Source of the DNA: Prostheceraeus crozeri
Lineage: Eukaryota > Platyhelminthes > Polycladida > Euryleptidae
Direction of reading: 5' to 3'
DNA: 64,000 nt
Assembly (NCBI GenBank): GCA_907163375.1
Contig: CAJQUW010015427.1
Coordinates: 62,001-126,000 of the forward strand
Of this stretch, positions 1-11,028 are shown piece by piece. The position numbers and the translations under genes were made by a program. The notes beneath the pieces were generated by a model. That model saw only the letters and a list, made by a program, of their open reading frames with translations, was not told the DNA's origin and made no database searches. Numbering within the stretch: position 1 is the first letter of the stretch; every line of letters begins with the position of its first letter.

Positions 1-639
1 AGGCATCTGAAATTATACTGAACATACAAATGTTGCAATATCATTGGACAAAGTCAGATTACGGAGTCAAAACTGTCGCTGCGCGTTTGCTTCTTTTGGA
101 TAGCTTCTATGGCACTCATATTTTCCCACTTCCAGTGCAACTGGATCCAATTGACTTCGATTGAATGGTGAGGTGTGCTATGGCACTCCCATTGCGTGTC
201 ATAGAATGCCATAGAGTGCCATTGAATTTGGTTAATCGGGTATATAGATCAACTTGAAATGAAAAACATAATAATGATCGGTGACCTAATTTATATTTTA
301 TATTTATTGAAATATAAAATACAGCTCATTGTGGGATAATGATACAGGTGAAGTCGAATTTCCAGATCGCATTTACTTTTGCAAAAGATGGACTTGGCAT
401 AGGCCTACTGGAAATATTCGAAAAATTCACTTTTTCTCAATTCACAAACAATGACTATGAAATATAACTGAAACAATAATGAATATATATGCATGTTTCC
501 CATCTGGATAAAGATTCCATAGAGATTTCAGCATTGGATACCAACATCAACGATTCTCTATAATTTAACTTCAACAACGTCATAACTGCAATAATTTCCA
601 GGGAGTCCGCAAAACAGATGTTCGTTTTTTTCGATCGTT
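1..639. other. Non-coding AT-rich sequence
   Basis: No convincing ORF in six frames. Short imperfect repeats of a CTATGGCACTC / AGAGTGCCATT type occur between 105 and 225. Nothing else can be supported. Confidence 0.6.
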
Positions 640-640
640 T

Positions 641-692
641 ATTGTCGAGATCTTTCGACCGTTCTACACGATCATCGCCAGGAAAGTGACAA
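641..692 (-). ncRNA. Degenerate hammerhead-ribozyme-like core
   Basis: On the minus strand a GCGATGA box is followed by a short stem (CGT-loop-ACG) and CGAAA, then a GATC stem. That is the order of the conserved boxes (CUGAUGA, stem II, GAAA) in hammerhead ribozymes, which Penelope-like elements carry in their terminal repeats. The first box differs from consensus, so it is probably inactive. Position just downstream of the GIY-YIG remnant supports the reading. Confidence 0.35.
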
Positions 693-879
693 GAAGCAAC
701 TTACATGAGAACTGTTCTAACAGCTTGAAACACAGTTGAAGACACAAAGAAGAAACTAACTCTGAAGTCACTTAATAAAAGATAAGGTATGCTACTGTAC
801 AAAAATAATAAGTAAGACGCTAAAACCAGAAATTAAAAAGGGAGTCAAACTTCCACGAATCGCACAAATGATGCTTAGT

Positions 880-1165
880 CTTGTTATGCGACTGAAGACG
901 ATGAGACCACAGTGACTCCTTCACAATTGACCTTCTCCAACCCGGCTCCTTGTCCACTATCTCCATCTCGCTCACTGCTACACGATGGTTCGCCTCCACT
1001 GCGTGCTGCGCCACTTCCGATCGGAGTACATCCATATTGCGCATTGAACGCTGATGTTCTTTTTTTCTTCCAATGGACGTTGGGTCTCTCCCACATACAT
1101 CCAATCGCACCTTTCCTCTCCGCACGGAATCTTGTAGACTGAACCCAAGATCTTGGCTGGTTCAG
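880..1165 (-). pseudogene. GIY-YIG endonuclease remnant of the Penelope-like element
   Basis: Minus-strand translation gives a VYKIPCG start at about 1135, MYVGETQRPLEEK-like sequence, then HAVEANHRVAVSEMEIVDKEP and RRSIVKESL spread over two frames. These match the core, the H-x-W/R region and the (R)EALWI block of Penelope GIY-YIG domains. The domain would nick target DNA for target-primed reverse transcription. The frame changes inside the domain and no intact protein exists. Confidence 0.7.
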
Positions 1166-1443
1166 GTCACTTCTTGACCAGAAGTGAGCGAAGAGTTGAT
1201 GTTGGTTTCATGGATACGCTAACATCAACTTCCCGAAGAATCGAGGCGATCTTGTGACACTCCCTTTACATTAGGCATCGAATGCCTTACTCGTGACTCA
1301 TTCACATTGTCATCCATCGTTGAATCAGCACAGCGCCACCAACGTTCGATCTCAGCATCACCATACCCATTGCTCCTGAGTGCTTCGTCACATGCAGCTT
1401 CTCTTCTTCCACGTTGTCAGGTGAACAAACTAACTGAGCTCGG

Positions 1444-1728
1444 TTAGAAAGTGAACGTACTAGACCTTTGAAGACGCTGCGAGGATGCTAAGACTCCCGA
1501 TGTAGATAGCGATCGGTGTGAGTGTTCTTTCGGAAAACCTGTCGTTCCACGTAAAATGCACACATCCAGAAAAGATATACGGTTGTTGACTTCCATTTCC
1601 TTGGTAAAGCAAATCGAGTCGCGTAAACCACTAATAAACGGGATAAAGGAGTCCAACTCCTCATCAGAATGAGGCCAAACTAACAATATGTCGTCCGCAT
1701 ATCTCAGCCACACGCTTCGATATTTCAA
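1444..1728 (-). pseudogene. Penelope-like reverse transcriptase, C-terminal fragment
   Basis: The 94-codon open stretch has the RT motif C core RYADDILLVWPH, followed about 40 residues later by NNRISFLDVCILRG. A WPH sequence after YADD and a FLDV block are typical of Penelope-like RTs, where FLDV forms part of the thumb-side motif. Downstream in another frame, a THTDRYLH-like block fits the family, so the reading frame is broken there. It is a remnant without RT motifs A and B. Retroviral or LINE RT is less likely because neither carries the WPH/FLDV pair. Confidence 0.75.
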
Positions 1729-1740
1729 ACAACGTCATAA

Positions 1741-2582
1741 CTATATATTTACTTGCATATATTTTTGATTATAGAATAAATTGCGAAGAAAATCGGCACT
1801 TTTTCACACTTTACATATTCAAATGACATTCTATCAGCAAAGTTTGACTGTCTCAAGTGCCATTTCATGCACTACCATAGTCAGATGACATTATAACAAA
1901 GAAAAATGTGTTACGCAACACAATTACCAGTTTGCTCTTTGAAAAACCTTTATCCGAACTGTTTTTGTTAAACTGTTTTTTGTTTAGTAGGATAAACTAT
2001 CTGTAGGTATTCGAAACATAATACGACGATAAAATGTGGTAATGCATTAGGCCTGTTAGTCAGATAGTTGGGTCTATATTGTGAAATGTATAGCCTACTT
2101 CAAACATGTGCATGTGTTTGTATATGTAATGCATTCAACATCTTCAAAACAAATCAGTAACCAAGACGTTAATCCTGCATTTATCAGAAATCATCTTAGA
2201 ACGATTCATGACTCTTGAAAAATTTTCTATGGAGATGCATAATGCAGATACACCCTTTTGTGACCAAACACGCTATTAGAGTGCAAATGAATTTGGCCCA
2301 CTTGCAATGGTCAGAGAGTGATGCAGAATGAATTGTTATCGGAAATAATCTTTTCCAGCATTGTGTATATCTGATTGGTTTTTATGTCAAATTTTACACT
2401 GGGCATTAAGGGTTCAGTTATCAGATGTCAATAGACGGATTTCACTTGCATCAATCCAAGATATAAAAATAGGCTAGTACCATTTCCTCTAGACCTTCTA
2501 CTTAGCAATCAACTCACATACACAAATCTATGGTTATTGAGGATCAAAGATATATCAGTTAAAGTACAAAGATATCATCTCT
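1741..2582. other. Non-coding AT-rich sequence
   Basis: No ORF, RNA gene or repeat structure recognised. Confidence 0.5.
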
Positions 2583-2850
2583 TGGCAATAATCAATGCAG
2601 TTTTGGCAATATAAAATGCAAAAAGGTATAATACCTACTGCCATTCATGGCATCCATAGAATGTTTGTAGGACAGGCAAATAAATATATCTGTAAATGTT
2701 TGATAGAGACGCGTGTCTCTAAGCATTTATCGACTACAGATATAACCTCTACAAGAACGTTTAACTCAAACATTTTTGTATAATGCAGCAATTCGCTTGC
2801 TGTAATATACAAAAGAAAGATATTTGTAAATAAATCTCTCATTATTGCCA
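2583..2850. mobile_element. MITE-like element with 10-bp terminal inverted repeats
   Basis: The block starts TGGCAATAAT and ends ATTATTGCCA, exact inverted repeats. It is flanked on both sides by TCT, a possible 3-bp target duplication. An internal imperfect hairpin (ATATCTGT...ACAGATAT around 2692-2746, with a GAGACGCGTGTCTC centre) adds foldback character. There is no transposase. The short ORFs seen here on both strands are by-products of the hairpin. Confidence 0.45.
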
Positions 2851-3180
2851 TCTAATATATGCAAAAGATAAATACATGTAATGCAATTTTATAAGCAATT
2901 ACAAAATTCTATCTTATCAAATATATATTGTTATGTTTACATCATATTTGATATATTGATATTATGTTCACATCACATTTAATACTTATTATATTAAAGA
3001 TCATATGAATAAATGGATATAATATATAAATGCACATGCATTATATTAATTTATCACTTGCTTTACACCTGTAAATAGAACATTTGATTTCATATCTACG
3101 TCCCTTCTCTTCCTTCTTTGTCTCCTCTAAATGATTCGTTTTTGATGGAGTGTCACAATGCTCGAGGCGCAGAACTAAGT
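2851..3180. other. AT-rich spacer
   Basis: Very AT-rich, with two imperfect copies of a TATGTTTACATCATATTTGATA-like stretch near 2931 and 2965. No gene seen. Confidence 0.5.
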
Positions 3181-3187
3181 CCTTCTA

Positions 3188-3292
3188 GTCTCTTCTTATC
3201 TCTCTCTCACTCTCACTCTCTCTCACTCTCTCTCCCTATCTTCCTATCTCCCTCTCTCCATTCATCTTCTTTTATCTCCTTTTCTCCATTTG
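3188..3292. repeat. CT-rich microsatellite-like tract
   Basis: Imperfect (TC)n/(CTCA)n tract. The open frame across it is a low-complexity artefact. Confidence 0.85.
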
Positions 3293-3546
3293 ACAGCTGA
3301 TTTTGGATGTATCTTAGCTGAAATATTCAAGGTCACAATGCGGATCAGTTGTTACCCTATTTGCAAGACTATGATGACTAAATGATGATAAGCGTTTTAT
3401 TCTTTTTGAATGAAAATTGGAAGTTACAATCATATATCTTCAGAGGTCAAGTAAATAAAATAAAAGAGACATACTACTTTCAGTTGTCGAGATAGATAAA
3501 AATACCTCAACGTTACAAAATCGTGTTCACCTTAAGTCCATGTGAT

Positions 3547-4719
3547 TCAGCGATGAAAATAAGAATTATGAAGCTTACAAGCACAGATTACAAAAGAGTT
3601 GCTTCGACGCAAAGTGCGTACTTCAGGTATTAAGAAGCGACCGGATGATGACTGTGTTGGCAGCAAATCACTTAAAATATGGTCTTTTGTGAGAACTTGC
3701 TGAAAAAAATTCAAAGAAAGACGTTGTCGCCGAACCGTAAGAGTCTCGAAGCAATCATTTTCACAATGTTCGCCGCAAATTAATCGATGAAAGCGACGTT
3801 GTATACGTTCAAGTCTAGTACAATCTGTAGCAGAAAGACCAACAAACAAGGGACAACAGTAATCAAAAATTGACCGAAAAGTTGTTTTGTACAATAATTT
3901 CAAATCCTTGACACCGATGTACGGTTTTATCACTCTAATAGCATACATGCGTCTTGAGACGGAAGAAACGATCTTTGAAACATGGTCTGACCAAGTACAT
4001 TTACTGTTAAAAGTAATGCCGAGTAAGTATAAAGTCTTGACTTGAGGAACACGCAGGTCAGGTAAGTGAACATTGATGCCGTAGTTGCGCTTGCGAATGA
4101 TCATTGACTTGCATTTTCCTTGGTTTATTGGTAGCGCCATTGATTCCGATCATTGCATCAGATTTTTGTATTCATTTGTAATATGTATATTATCAGAAGA
4201 TGAATATACAGGGAAGCACAATGTCGTGTCATCAGCATATTTGATTAACTTGCAACTATCAGTCGATGACGAAAAAGTTGCTGTGGTTATGGCAAACAGG
4301 TAAGGGCCGAGGATTGAGCCTTGTGGAATTCCTGACGTTACCCTCACTTCACCACTACTCACGGAACCGATCGAGACATGCCGTGTCCTTTCATCGAGGT
4401 AGCTTACAATCCACTTTACTGCGAGAGTTGGAAAATTGCATTCCATCAATCTTCTGATAATCAGGTCAGTCCGCAGCTTATCGAAAGCTTTTGCATAATC
4501 GTAAGACATTATCATAACACCAGATGTGGCCGGATCATCAATATACTCGGTAATATGATCATGTAGAGATATCAGGGCACACTGTGTTGATGACTTTGGT
4601 CTGAAATCAAACTGAGTGGTACCATAATGTTCCAAGAAAAGGCTCTTTAGAGACTTCACTATAATACCCTCTAGTATTTTTGAGGGAAATCTAAGGATAC
4701 TAATTGGGCGAATAACCAA
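3547..4719 (-). pseudogene. LINE ORF2 reverse transcriptase and C-terminal region
   Basis: RT motifs appear in order from 4719 downward: RPISIL, FDFRPKSST, motif A SYDYAKAFDKLRTDLI, motif B SGIPQGSILGP, motif C IKYADDTTL. The C-terminal region then shows KCKSMIIRKRN, LGITFNS, WSDHV and a CCPLFVGL...LERIQRR block typical of CR1/Jockey/L2-group LINEs. The reading frame changes close to 4140-4150 between the RT palm and the thumb/C-terminal part. The enzyme would carry out target-primed reverse transcription. It is inactive here because the frame is broken and the endonuclease is inverted. Confidence 0.9.
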
Positions 4720-4743
4720 TGTCCATTACCATAACCATGTCCT

Positions 4744-5057
4744 TTATAACCGGGGTGATCCACGGTTTGTCTCTTGGGGTACACCGTACGAAGGACACGG
4801 GAATGGAGAGCGAAACAGCTTTTCCAGCATGTCATGAAATATATAGCATTTCTCATCTAGGGAAAGCCATGCATCATCAAGAAAGTCCCAACTAATCTGT
4901 TGAACGTGCAATAGAAAATTATCCATATTTGATTTGCGCAGGTCATATATTTTGCGTACAATATGAGTGGTATTTTCACATTGGAGCTTCGGAGTTGCAA
5001 GCAAGGAGACGTGTGGGACTTTTGATCTGTCAAATGGTGAAAATTCTTTTGTTTCAT
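4744..5057 (-). pseudogene. LINE ORF2 segment between endonuclease and RT
   Basis: Minus-strand reading gives FSPFDRSKVPHVSL, the expected end of an EEP endonuclease, then RKIYDLRKSNMDNFLLHV and DAWLSLDEKCYIFHDMLEKLF. This is the usual EN-RT spacer of CR1-like LINEs, with a Y/D-L-R-K-S-N block and a helix before the lysine/proline-rich motif. It stops at 5057, the left breakpoint of the inverted piece. A frame change separates it from the RT part. Confidence 0.75.
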
Positions 5058-5525
5058 ACAGAGACATGGTTGTGCTCAGAGAAACATGATGACACTATTG
5101 CTTCCATTGATGGTTTTACTTGCGTTCGTAATGACCGCGCAAGTCGCATTGGAGAGGGTGTGGCTGTTTGGATAAATTGTAATTTACCATTTAAGCAGTT
5201 CTAATTTGTTCCTCCATGCGAAATTGAAAGTGTAATTCTGCTTTTGCCAAAGTCTAGTAAAATATTTATGGCTTTGTATGTTCCACCAACACGTGCGAGT
5301 CGTGATCGACATATAATCAATGATTTTATAGCAACTTCTCTTGATATGATTCTGAATGTTCACCATGAATTTGACATTATCCTGTGTGGTGATTTTAATC
5401 ACTTTGATACTCAGATACTCAAGAAGTTTGTGATTATTTCAGTTTGATGAATATTTTCAATAAGCCGACTTATGGATCCTCAGAGCTTGATTATATTCTG
5501 CTTTCTGAAAATGCAGCAACATCTG
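5058..5525 (+). pseudogene. Inverted piece of the LINE endonuclease domain
   Basis: On the plus strand, opposite to the rest of the LINE, are TETWLCSEKHDD, GEGVAVWINCN, IFMALYVPPTRAS, FDIILCGDFNHFD and SSELDYILLSENA. These are successive motifs of an apurinic-endonuclease-like (EEP) domain (TETWL, GGG-V, YRPP, GDFN, S-x-LD). The flanks on the other strand supply the exact complement: FACT before TETWL and FSPFDRS after SENAAT. This is therefore a simple in-place inversion, with ACAGA shared at the 5058 and 5525 breakpoints. Internal stops are also present. Confidence 0.85.
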
Positions 5526-5655
5526 TACATGCGAATAAATCTATGCTATTGGTAAGCAAGGTCGTGCGAACTTCATCTATTTTAGTCACAACTGAACGAG
5601 CGTTAGAGCATAAGATCTTAGGATATCGGGGCACAGATATGGACTCTGAAAATTT
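5526..5655 (-). pseudogene. LINE ORF2 endonuclease, N-terminal part
   Basis: Minus-strand sequence gives ILCSNARSVVTKIDEVRTTL and NSIDLFACT, the first two motifs of an EEP endonuclease (N-A-R-S-x-x-x-K and the D-x-x-x-x-T-E strand). It lies just downstream of ORF1 on the same strand and ends at the inversion breakpoint at 5525. Confidence 0.8.
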
Positions 5656-5675
5656 GAAAATTGAAAATTGTACTC

Positions 5676-7212
5676 TTAAAAATTTGTATTAGACTGAGCT
5701 CTCTGGACGATTTTTCCATCTTTTATCACAACGACCTCATGATTGGCACGTCTCAGGCGCAATTTAGTTCTGAGCTCTTTTTGAGCTCTTCGTTGATTTT
5801 CGGTGAGGTATGGATTGACATGAACCTCCTTAAAAGAAATGTTTTTCCGTAAGTCTCTCGATTTACGTAGAATCTGATGCTTTACGTCACTGCTTGAACA
5901 AACCAAACGCAAGAGTCTGTAGTCCGGCAGCCAGAACGAGTTTCTGCAGGGAACGAGGCCGAAGGTGAGACTTTCACATAGTGATTTACACCACATGTCT
6001 ACTACGAATATGAACGTCTGCCGAGTTCTAGTGAGTTCCTCTTCTTGTCAGACAGGATCAAAGAAAACCACATGTAAATCCAATGGGACGCAGATTGCAG
6101 TTCTTGGCTAAAATGAAATTTTGTATGTTTTCTCTGATTAAACGAAAAGTACTAAGCCCAGAGTCATAATTTTTGGCATGGAATGTCTTCAGGTCATTTC
6201 CTTTCATGTTCATGCACCCCTGTCGGTAAAGCTAAACACATTTAGATTTGGCGAGCCTCTTAATTTCGGTAAACACAAACATTTTGAGCAACTTCATCCT
6301 CATTCAACCACATTCTCACATACATTGTCGACCAGAAGCATGATAATAGTACATGCACATGAAAGGAAATGACCTGAAGACATTCCATGCCAAAAATTAT
6401 GACTCTGGGCTTAGTACTTTTCGTTTAATCAGAGAAAACATACAAAATTTCATTTTAGCCAAAAGCTGCAATCTGCGTCCCATTGGATTTACATGTGGTT
6501 TTCTTTGATCCTGTCTGACAAGAAGAGGAACTCACTAGGACTCGGCAGACGTTCATATTCGTAGTAGGCATGTGGTGTAAATCATTATGTGAAAGTCTCA
6601 TTGTCGGCCTCGTTCCCTGCAGAAACTCGTTCTGGCTGCCGGACTACTGGCTTTACCCGATATGACTTTGCCAATCCGTTTGATCGATGATATAGGCCTG
6701 TTTGTGTCAGTATTCTGCTGTCCAAGTGCAATAAGCAGTTCAGTTACTTGATTGCAGTCATATATCATACGTTCTTCCACAGAACCACCTGTTCGTTCCT
6801 CTACCCCAGAGACTACCAAATTCAACCGACGATTATAGCGCTGCGATACTTCACTAAGCATCCGCTCATCAAAAAGTCCCTCATCTTTCTCTTTAGCTCC
6901 AGGAGCCTTTTGCCTCTTTAATTCATTCAGCTCTGTTTGAAGAATATCACATCGAGCTTCAAGATTCCTGTGACCTTCAAGAACTATAGACATTTTGACC
7001 TCAAACTGCTGCAGCAAACATGTCAGCTTCATATCTAATATCTCATTTAAGTCAGTTCGAGATATCGTCGATGTACAGTCTGCTTTTGAATCGAACATTT
7101 GAATAGCATCTTTCAAGGCGGATGACATCTGTTCTTTACTCAGCTTATTCAGTTGGCTTTGTGACATGCGCCTGACTTCTTCAAATGCTGTGGATGATTT
7201 TGAACCACTCAT
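5676..7212 (-). pseudogene. LINE ORF1 (coiled coil and RNA-binding), split by a foldback element
   Basis: The start MSGSKSSTAFEEVRRM at 7212 is followed by a helical, heptad-rich stretch (about residues 30-125), then RRLNLVVSGVEERTGG and SIKRIGKV, a RRM-like block. Past the inserted element the C-terminal part reads SSSDVKHQILRKSRDLR, VHVNPYLTENQRRAQKELR and RRANHEVVVIKDGKIV, a conserved end of LINE ORF1 proteins that bind element RNA. The foldback lies between GKA and RLLRL codons, with a CTG target duplication. Without it the frame would run through, so this insertion alone broke ORF1. Confidence 0.85.
5920..6646. mobile_element. Foldback element with 296-bp inverted arms
   Basis: The arms 5920-6215 and 6351-6646 are nearly perfect inverted repeats starting TAGTCCGGCAGCC and ending GGCTGCCGGACTA, around a 135-bp unique centre. 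CTG flanks both ends as a 3-bp target duplication. There is no transposase. It is inserted in LINE ORF1, so it is younger than the LINE. The family is not recognised. Confidence 0.8.
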
Positions 7213-7230
7213 ACTACTTCAAATAGTTAC

Positions 7231-8442
7231 AAAAATGTACCACACAATTCACGAAGAATGTAATATCATAAGATGTCAGAAATAATGCGAAACGACCCAG
7301 ATTTCAATCTTGTTGTCAAGTCAGAACGATGCAGACTAGAACCAAGTCCAGTCGGTAAGCTAATCCGCAATCAAGAACACACGGCTACCGGAACACGTCT
7401 CCGCAAAATCAGTTAGTTATTACAACATCTAGGAATGCGTTTAGAAGGCCAGAAGCTTGTCGTCAGCAACGACGTGACGAATTCACCAGCCCGACCAGAG
7501 ACAGATGCACTGATCACAACTCACTGACAAGGTTAGCTGGAAAATTGTAAATTCGAGGATTCTTAGATTGAGGAGTTACAAATGAATAATTCCGAATACA
7601 CAGTGAAATAGATGAGGTTGAGGTGAGCAGAATGATCCAAAATTTGATAATGAAACTCCTTTAAATAGCTCTGGAAACGGAGAAAATCAAAAGTCGAAGC
7701 AAACTGAACAGAGAGAAACGTCAACCGACCACTAGTGACACAGTTTAGTCACAGTAATGTCACAGTTTTCCTCTGCACACACCTCTCCCATAGAAATAAA
7801 CTGTTTATCTGAAGTTCGCTAGAATGGAAATTGACTCAAGATCGCGGCACATCCGGGAGAACTAAGTTGGGGCATGAAGAACCAATTAAAAGCTTCGATT
7901 TACTCATGTGACTGATTCTAACCCAATGATACAGACGTTGGCAGGTGCATCTAAGTGAAAATGCGTGCGATTTATGTGCCGTTGTTGTGCATTGCATGAA
8001 GCTTAATTTCCATTCTAGAGGTTTTATTGTCGTCAATTTCTATGACCTCTCCTCTACTGTAGAATAAACAACTCGTCGATCGCCTGCCTTGTTAATGACT
8101 AATGGATACCCTCATAACGACCTTCGGTCCATGAGTCACATGACAAAGAGGATGCGAGCGGACAGACTGTGTATGCTATATCAACCAGACGTCATCAATT
8201 GCAGAGTCATTCCTCTCAGTGCATCGTGCGTGTTTCAGTCATCCCAGCAGCGTCAATGCATGGATTACGGATTTACAAAACTTTTAATTACGCAACAAGT
8301 CAGCCATTTGTGTTTTGGACATTCAGAGGATTGTGTCTTAATTCGACTTTCACAACCAATTTCAGGATTACGCCGACGTATTTTTTCACTGTGGAAATAA
8401 TTCACGATCTTCTCTTTTCCTGACTTTGTGCTGAAACCAAGC
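7231..8442. other. Non-coding sequence upstream of the LINE
   Basis: The first few hundred bases may be the LINE 5' UTR. A 14-bp inverted pair, CTAGAATGGAAATT at about 7821 and AATTTCCATTCTAG at about 8006, brackets some 200 bp but shows no clear target duplication. No convincing ORF. Confidence 0.4.
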
Positions 8443-8670
8443 GGGTGACTCCTTCTTTGTATTTGCCTTTGAGGTTATGCACAAGATAGAAAAATCAATA
8501 AGTTAAAACCACAGTGCTTCGTGTCACAGACACATCAAGGGGTGGAACCTTGCAGTGCGAATGTTTACTGCACGGTCCCACCTGACACGAAGCGTTGTGG
8601 TGTTACCTTGTTGGATTTCTGTCTTGCACATAACCTCAAATAAAAGGCAAATACAAACGAGAGACCAGCT
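8443..8670. repeat. Imperfect inverted repeat (hairpin, MITE-like)
   Basis: TTGTATTTGCCTTTGAGG at about 8455 and the TGCACAAGA that follows recur inverted at about 8615-8660. CAGTGCTTCGTGTCA at about 8513 recurs inverted at about 8585. The arms are about 85 bp with a central loop of about 55 bp. This is probably a decayed foldback or MITE; no target duplication could be fixed. Confidence 0.5.
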
Positions 8671-9710
8671 TGTTTTTAGCACAATGCCAGGAAAATTGAA
8701 CTTCCTCCTGTTCCTAACCTTCAACATCATCTTCATCTACACGTTTTGATTCGAATCATTCTGACTCAACTACCTAATATCTTTTCACTTTCGCTGAAAA
8801 CCATTAAACAAGTGATTGATTACATTGCTGAAAAGTCATTTCAAGTGAAATTATATTGGAATCAAATATTCGATCCACACACCGCTACAGTCGAACAAAT
8901 AGTCGAATAATGCAAGTTGAATCTCTGAAGGAGGATTGGAGAAAATGGAAAATTTAATGTGAGTTTTATTATTACTTTTAGGTACTGTTCAATACTTGAA
9001 ATTCGGTGGTTTTGAATCCCAATGGATGCTTTAATGTATCCACAGGACTTAAATTTTCGCTTGCTTGAGGTTCGATCGGCATTTCTATTATTCCTAATTA
9101 ATCGCAAAATATCGTGAAAATTGTTGCTTGTCTGATGCGTTTATAAATTGATGTCTGTAGGCCTTTTTGGCAGTAGAAAGTTAATGTCTGTAAGACGTTT
9201 TTTGCAGTAGACAATGGGCGATAATTCTACTGCGAAATTTTTGGGATTTCCATAGAAAATGATCACTCGGGTAAATTAACTATTATGTTTATTTGTTTTT
9301 CATCATCAAACGTTGTAAACATGAACATAAAAGTCAGACTGATACGTCAAAGATGTCAGTTGGTTGGCAACTATAGCGTGATGTAAAGGAGCATCAGAAG
9401 TTTGAATCATAGCGGGTCCATCACGACCTTTTCAGTGTTCTGCTGGGAAGAGATTAAACGTAGGATGGTCTTATTGGAAGGAATTATCATTTTTATTGAT
9501 AGTTTCAACTATTCCTTCTGTGTAATAAAAGTGTCGTGATTACCAACTGCCTATCATCTTCAGGTGGAAATAAATCTATTGATAACTTCGAACACAGTGT
9601 TGAACGGCATATTATCGGCTCTTTGTAATAATAAATCTGACAACTCAAACATCGTCAACATTTACCCGTTCGCTGCTGAGGCAAATTTCGTCTCATTCCC
9701 TCATGTGCGG
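8671..9710. other. Non-coding sequence
   Basis: No gene seen. Near 9150-9215 an imperfect tandem repeat of about 35 bp (TGTCTGTA...TTTTTGGCAGTAGA) occurs twice. Confidence 0.5.
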
Positions 9711-9730
9711 ATGGTAAGTTAACTTACCAT
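9711..9730. repeat. Perfect 20-bp palindrome
   Basis: ATGGTAAGTTAACTTACCAT is its own reverse complement. It stands alone in non-coding sequence and its function is unknown. Confidence 0.6.
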
Positions 9731-11028
9731 GATCAAGATTCTCCTCAGTGCGGGATTACTTACCATTGATAAAATCACTCATCCTACCACCGAAAGCCCA
9801 TGTTTGACTGCAAATGACACATGTTCAACGTGTCTCTCTTCATTGCCTCCTCAACTCCTTTATACGCCCAACCGCAAGCGCCCACGCCTTTCCAATATCT
9901 AACATTCTCATTACCTCATTCTCTTCATAAGGTGTCAAAGCAATTTTCAAGCCCCTCTTGCAGAAATCGTTCTTGCTCCGTATCAAATTGACGGTTGTCT
10001 TGTTCATTGGTTGAAACTCAGGTCTATGTGATGATAAAGAAACGATAATTTTTCCATTGGTCTTCAGATTCATTGACCAACACAATAATCAGTGGATCCA
10101 CAGATGATTCATCTGGCTGAGAAAGAATAGTTCACATAGTATTTTACATGCATAGCGGGTATTTATTATCCCTACTAATTTTTGTTTACTTTTTCCACCA
10201 CTGCTAATTAATGACATAAATGGAAGCCGAGAATTAGTACCAATTGATTGAAATGGATTTGAGTAACGAAATGTGGACTGATTTTGTGGACTTACATTGC
10301 TGTGGAGGAGTGGCATCGATAGCTATGGTAATGAAACTGATGGTGTGGATGTAGACTGGTGTGATGAGTTAGAGTTTGGCTTTTTTGGATTTGAGTAACG
10401 AAATGTGGACTGATTTTGTGGATTTGTATTGCTGTGCACACCCGTCGGGAAGACACTTTAAGCGACAAAAAATACGAGCCCCTAACGACCAATCAAATTA
10501 GATACTACATGTATGTGCTATTACTCTCTCAAGACCGCAGAAATCGCTACTGAGCTATTCGGCCACAATTTGACCTTGAAGTTTTGGCCCGACTTGGCGT
10601 GAGCCAATGAGAATCGAGTATTATAAAAATCTTTGTAAATTCAAATTTTAAAGGTAAGGGGTCATCCCTATGTTGCAAAAATGGTTTGTGATCATCATCC
10701 AGTTATATAAAGGTTGCATTACATTAAATACGTTTCAATGGCATAGATATCGGACGATTTAATGACATAGATATTAGATGAAGTATATGCTGCGATATGG
10801 CTGACTGGATATATTTGAATTATGTTAAGAGATACGAAACATTAATGGATAATAGTATTTTGAGAGTATATTCTTATCGACACACATATAGAAATATGTT
10901 TCAATAACATAATGATCGAACATGGACACTTCGAGGCATACAAAAGGTAAGTAAAGACATGAAATACTTATAAATGTCGACTATTATAGCGTATAATTGC
11001 AGTTAACAGGTGTTCACCATAACTGGGA
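9731..11028. other. Non-coding sequence with a local duplication
   Basis: A stretch beginning GGATTTGAGTAACGAAATG at about 10255 is repeated at about 10387 (roughly 50 bp each, about 130 bp apart). Minus-strand open frames at 9840-10316 have no recognisable domain and are not supported as genes. Confidence 0.45.

Larger units (their letters stand above)
640..1740 (-). mobile_element. Penelope-like retroelement fragment (3' part)
   Basis: Read on the minus strand, this contains in order a reverse transcriptase C-terminal part (1444-1728), a degraded linker, a GIY-YIG endonuclease remnant (about 880-1165) and a terminal segment with a hammerhead-like core near 640-690. RT followed by GIY-YIG is the diagnostic order of endonuclease-bearing Penelope-like elements. 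The RT 5' part is absent, so the copy is 5'-truncated. The coding parts are decayed and read in more than one frame. Confidence 0.75.
3480..7230 (-). mobile_element. CR1/Jockey-type non-LTR retrotransposon (LINE), near full length, rearranged
   Basis: On the minus strand, ORF1 (7212 to 5676) is followed by ORF2 with endonuclease (5655 to about 5058) and reverse transcriptase (4719 to 3547). A 468-bp piece of the endonuclease region is inverted in place (5058-5525), and a 727-bp foldback element sits inside ORF1 (5920-6646). The 3' end is not sharply defined because no poly-A or satellite tail is obvious near 3480-3546. The 5' end lies somewhere above 7212. Both ORFs also carry frameshifts, so the copy is dead. 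Confidence 0.85.

Noticed and set aside
3118-3300. 60-codon Ser/Leu-rich frame
   Set aside because: It is the translation of the CT-rich tract.
9840-10492. Minus-strand frames of 66-81 codons as a host gene
   Set aside because: No domain, no splice logic, and part overlaps a local duplication.
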